Shown piece after piece: positions 60,767 through 64,000 of a stretch of 64,000 nt of DNA; position 1 is the first letter of the stretch, and each line of letters starts with the position of its first letter. Both the position numbers and the translations under genes were made by a program. The notes below the pieces were generated by a model. It did not search any database, was not told the DNA's origin, and saw only the letters and a program-made list of their open reading frames with translations. The DNA is from Rhizophagus clarus (taxonomy: Eukaryota; Glomeromycota; Glomeromycetes; Glomerales; Glomeraceae): positions 1,984,001-2,048,000 of the forward strand of contig BLAL01000356.1 of NCBI GenBank assembly GCA_015698045.1, written 5' to 3'.

Positions 60767-63155
60767 TTAAGTGAAAAATTTACTAATATTATTATTGTAT
60801 ATTTCTTGTAATCTATTATATTCTTCTAATACGCGTTTATCTGTTTTAATGGAATTTATATTAAATGATGTTATATCAAGTTTATCCCATGATGGAGATC
60901 TACTCATTGCAACGTAAGCTTGTCCACAGGCAAAATTGATTCATCTAATGAGAGAGTACTATGGGGTAATGTAATACTTTGAGTTTTATGAACAGTTAGT
61001 GCAAAAGCATTTGCAATGAAAATTGAGTTCTTTTTGCTGGCATACCATTAAATGTAAAGAATACTGTATCTTTTTGAATAGTAAAAGTTTTAATTCCATC
61101 AGTTAATGGAAATGCAACTTCAATACTTTCTTGATTGCATATTTTCATAACTATACCTATTGAACCATTATATAATCCATGTTTAAATTGAGTATTATTA
61201 AGAAACATAACTCTTGTACCTACTGATAATACTAATTCAACAGGATAGTTTGTATAATTCATAAATGCCTTTTCTGATTGAGATCTGTTCTACTGTTCAT
61301 TATTTACAAAATTGACTGAAATTGAAGTAAAGGATTCTTCATTTGAATTAAATGATGGTAATTTTGTTGATATTATGGAATTTATAGTCTGAGCCATTTT
61401 TCTGTGTGATACAATATAAGTAGTATCTAAAGTAGTATTATTTTGCTCTTGATACATCTCAACTTTTAGCTTAATTGCTTGAATTGTTTGTTCACTTAAT
61501 ATTCCTATTCTAACTTTTTAAAGAATTTGAAAAAATTCATCATCATCCTGTTGACGATGTGATTTTTTAAGAAAAATGTTTTCCATAATAGAGAGTAAAA
61601 TACTGGATCTCCTTTTACAGGTGGAAGTTGAGCTAAATCACCTATTACAAGGACTGGTATACCACCAAATTCAAGTGAATTACTGTGTAGCTTACAAAAT
61701 ATTTTACTAATAAATGTAAAGAGTTGAGAAGAAACCATTGATATTTTTTCAATTATAATATATTCTATTTTTTTTCAATTCATGTTTTGAATGTTCATTA
61801 TATAATGAGAGAGTTTGTAAATTGTAAACATTACCAGTGATTTTTAATTTAGAATGAATTGTTTCACCACCAACGTTTTCTGCTACTATACCAGTTGGAG
61901 CCATTAATAAAAATTTTTTATTAATGCTTTTAAGATAATTGATTATTTGTTTTGTTAAATAAGTTTTTCCAGTACCAGCTGATCCAGTAATAAAGAAAAA
62001 TGATGCTTCTTTTCTTTTAAAGAACCCCAAGATAAATTTATAATATTATATATTTCATATTGATCTTATGAAGTATTTAATACTTCATTATTTGATATAA
62101 TTATAGGTTTTGGAATCAAGTTGCAGAGTTGTTTGCCAATAATGTCTTTCATATTTTATTGCATTGATATAAGTAAATTGTCAATCAAATTTCTATAATT
62201 TCTTAAATATGAAAAATGAGATAAAGTAGTTGTATTGATTATATCTTGCATTACTGTTGCATATTCTTTTGGAAAAAAATGTTGAAATGCAGATCGATAA
62301 GTAGAATGATTTCCTTTTAGTTCATTTTCACTTCTAGAAGCTTTATTAAATAATAGTTGTTGATAAAAAAAATGGCTCTGCAATTTTGATAGTTAATATA
62401 TTTATAAAAATATTCAGAATAAGTTAAAATATCAAATTCATATCCATCAGGTCTTTCAAAATATTTTTCAATAGCATTTTCATAATAAGGATCAGTATCT
62501 TCTTGTTCTATTATCATCCAAGCAGATTTTACTGCTTTTAATCGAAATCTAGGAGGTGAAGTTGGAAGAAAATCAACTGCAATAGTACATCTACTGACTT
62601 TTTTACCCATCAATAATAACATTAATTCTATAGTTCCAAGTCTTCTTGCATGAATATGCCTTCTGTAAACATCAGTTTCTTGAATATTAAAAAGCTTAAA
62701 AGGTTCTGGTTTTGTAACATATTTACACATATATTTTGCAAAATGCTTATCAGTTACATATTGAAAATTATGATAAGCTTCCCATAAAAGTAAAGTTAGT
62801 GCATAATAAGAAACTACCCATTGGTCTTCTGGTTTTGTTTGATAATATACAAATCTACCTGTTTCATTATCAAAATATATTATTTCTGAAAGTGGTTTAG
62901 GAAATTTTTGATTGCATTATCCATTATTATTACATGGTCTACCACATTTTGAAGGAATACAGTAATGTACCTGATGTTTTTTTACTAGTTGATAAAGTTC
63001 AGGTTCAGTAATTAGATCTGACATATCTGCTCGAATTGCATTTGAAGCTATTAATTCAGGAATTGATTTATCAAGCTAGGCTACACCATGAGTATGTATT
63101 GCACCTCTATTTTGAAATTCATCATGTTCAAAATAATGTAATTAGTGTACACAAT
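60767..63155 (-). mobile_element. Broken Helitron: Rep (HUH) and PIF1-type helicase
   Basis: Read on the minus strand, the order is that of a Helitron RepHel protein. A Rep part begins at about 63155 with FEHDEFQNRGAIHTHGVA, where HTH is the HUH metal motif, followed by a Cys-rich stretch (HYCIPSKCGRPCNNNG), DNETGRFVYYQTKPEDQW and KHFAKYMCKYVTKPEP. The helicase part has Walker A GSAGTGKTY (near 61985), APTGIVAENVGG, Walker B VLVIGDLAQLPPV (near 61645), then GTRVMFLNN and AFALTVHKTQS, ending at 60767. It is 5' truncated and has several stops and frame breaks (at least five open pieces), so it cannot move itself. It may belong to the family that once captured or moved local DNA; no Helitron termini were seen. 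Confidence 0.85.
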
Positions 63156-63163
63156 GGGAAAGT

Positions 63164-63197
63164 GGGGGTTTAAGGACTGAAGGTCCGACCCCCACTG
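63164..63197. repeat. Perfect-stem hairpin next to the Helitron break
   Basis: GTGGGGGT and ACCCCCAC form an 8-bp stem with an inner GGAC/GTCC stem and a short loop. It directly follows the 5' truncation point. The role is unknown. Confidence 0.55.
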
Positions 63198-63234
63198 AAA
63201 CAGTGTGTGTGTGGGCCACAGAACGTTAAAAACA

Positions 63235-63410
63235 ATATCGATTTTTCTTATTATACTAGAAGAGCTTCTATCAGCTCTAGAATCTTAATTTTGATATTAT
63301 ATTTCTTAATTCTGGGGGGCTTCTCTAACCTCAGAAAGCATATCGATTTTTATTACTATATTAGATAAGCTTCTAACAGCTCTAGAATCCCAATTTCTAT
63401 ATCAATTTTT
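63235..63410. repeat. 105-base tandem duplication
   Basis: Two copies begin with ATATCGATTTTT at 63235 and 63340 and share GCTTCTA, CAGCTCTAGAATC and AATTT. The copies have diverged. Confidence 0.65.
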
Positions 63411-63439
63411 TAGTTATATTTATTAAATCTAACAAAAAA

Positions 63440-64000
63440 TATTATATCAGGAATTGATTCTGTGCGAGTTAGCTATTTAAATAGCATATTTACTACTTAA
63501 GTCTAACAAAAATAAGTCTAACGGTCCTTATTACCCCATAAATAAGTCTAACGAAAAAAATAAGTCTAACAAAATTAAGTCTAACTGTCCTTATTATCCC
63601 ATAAATAAATCTAACGATTTTCTTAAGTCTAACGAAAAATCATGTGACTTTTAAATCTAACGAACTTTTATATATATACAAGAATGCCTTCTGTACAAGC
63701 TAGCTCATTAAATAGCATAATTGTTAAATAAATCTAACAGGATTTTTGTCCCAACTTTTCCTTAATCAAGAATAGGTTCAATACAGACTAGCTTATTAAA
63801 TAGCATATTTTATATAAAAGTCTAACGAAATATCATTATATAAAAATCCAGAAGAAATCCACAGAATTGCCCCAACTTTTCCTTAGTTAAGAACGGGTTC
63901 AGCATAGGCTATCTCATCAAAATAGCATATTAATCATAAAACTTTAATAAAAAATATGCTTCGCGCCTCCAGCTAAAAAGCAAGTCTAACAAAAATTTAG
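63440..64000. repeat. Degenerate repeat field with AAGTCTAACG and TAGCTCATTAAATAGCATA words
   Basis: The word AAGTCTAACG or AAATCTAACG recurs more than ten times. A longer unit with GCTAGCTCATTAAATAGCAT occurs about four times (near 63467, 63700, 63792 and 63908), and CCCAACTTTTCCTTA at 63751 and 63872 gives a period of about 121 bases. No coding sequence. The window ends inside it. Confidence 0.65.

Overview
The window looks like nuclear DNA of an arbuscular mycorrhizal fungus, most likely Rhizophagus irregularis or a close Glomeromycotina relative. I infer this from very high A+T content, genes with short GT-AG introns, and the families present: tyrosine-kinase-like (TKL) kinases fused to Sel1 repeats, an F-box protein, Helitron relics, and many small non-autonomous DNA transposons. 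No database search was possible, so the species is an inference.

The core of the window is a cluster of kinase-Sel1 genes that all share one five-exon design. Exon 1 carries the glycine-rich loop and the ALK lysine. Exon 2 is a short piece of the N-lobe. Exon 3 runs from the hinge to the HRD aspartate. Exon 4 runs from the catalytic-loop Asn through DFG to the helical lobe. Exon 5 holds the [10 protein letters not shown] end of the kinase, a polar linker and five or six Sel1 repeats. From left to right: gene A (18-1999, +, cut by the window edge), B (2878-5776, +, broken by a transposon), C (7168-9497, +, intact), D (13772-14150, -, two-exon fragment), E (16119-18289, -, pseudogene), F (21221-23509, -, one frame break), G (27301-29361, -, intact), I (32507-34635, +, intact), J (37573-39872, +, intact), K (40988-43151, +, pseudogene), M (44830-46480, +, heavily eroded), L (49053-51349, +, intact) and N (56877-60072, +, pseudogene split by a hAT-like element). 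About five of the thirteen copies look fully functional.

Other genes: a three-exon gene for a small protein with one membrane segment and a coiled coil (10664-11259, +), an intact F-box protein with a C-terminal C2H2-like finger (30356-32095, +), three eroded relatives of that F-box gene lying next to kinase copies (about 40557, 47690 and 53280), and a decayed coding region split by a 1.3 kb transposon (24024-26032, -).

Mobile DNA is rich: two 650-bp copies of one CCCTATAAAA element with 3-bp target duplications, a 1297-bp CCCTATG element, two hAT-like elements with 8-bp duplications, a mariner-like element, related elements beside the E and J promoters, a poly(A)-tailed SINE/LINE-like insertion, a GC-richer relic at about 53.75-55.5 kb, and a broken Helitron Rep/helicase at 60767-63155 (-). 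The last 850 bases form a degenerate tandem-repeat field.

The duplicated unit extends beyond the coding sequence. Several copies keep a shared upstream block (a TGACGTCA-type site, then TACTGCGG, then an ACGCTGTGCGACTAT block, then a T-rich 5' leader) and a shared 3' flank. The cluster reads as a birth-and-death array of cytosolic kinase-scaffold proteins that vary in catalytic motifs, linker length and Sel1 repeat number.
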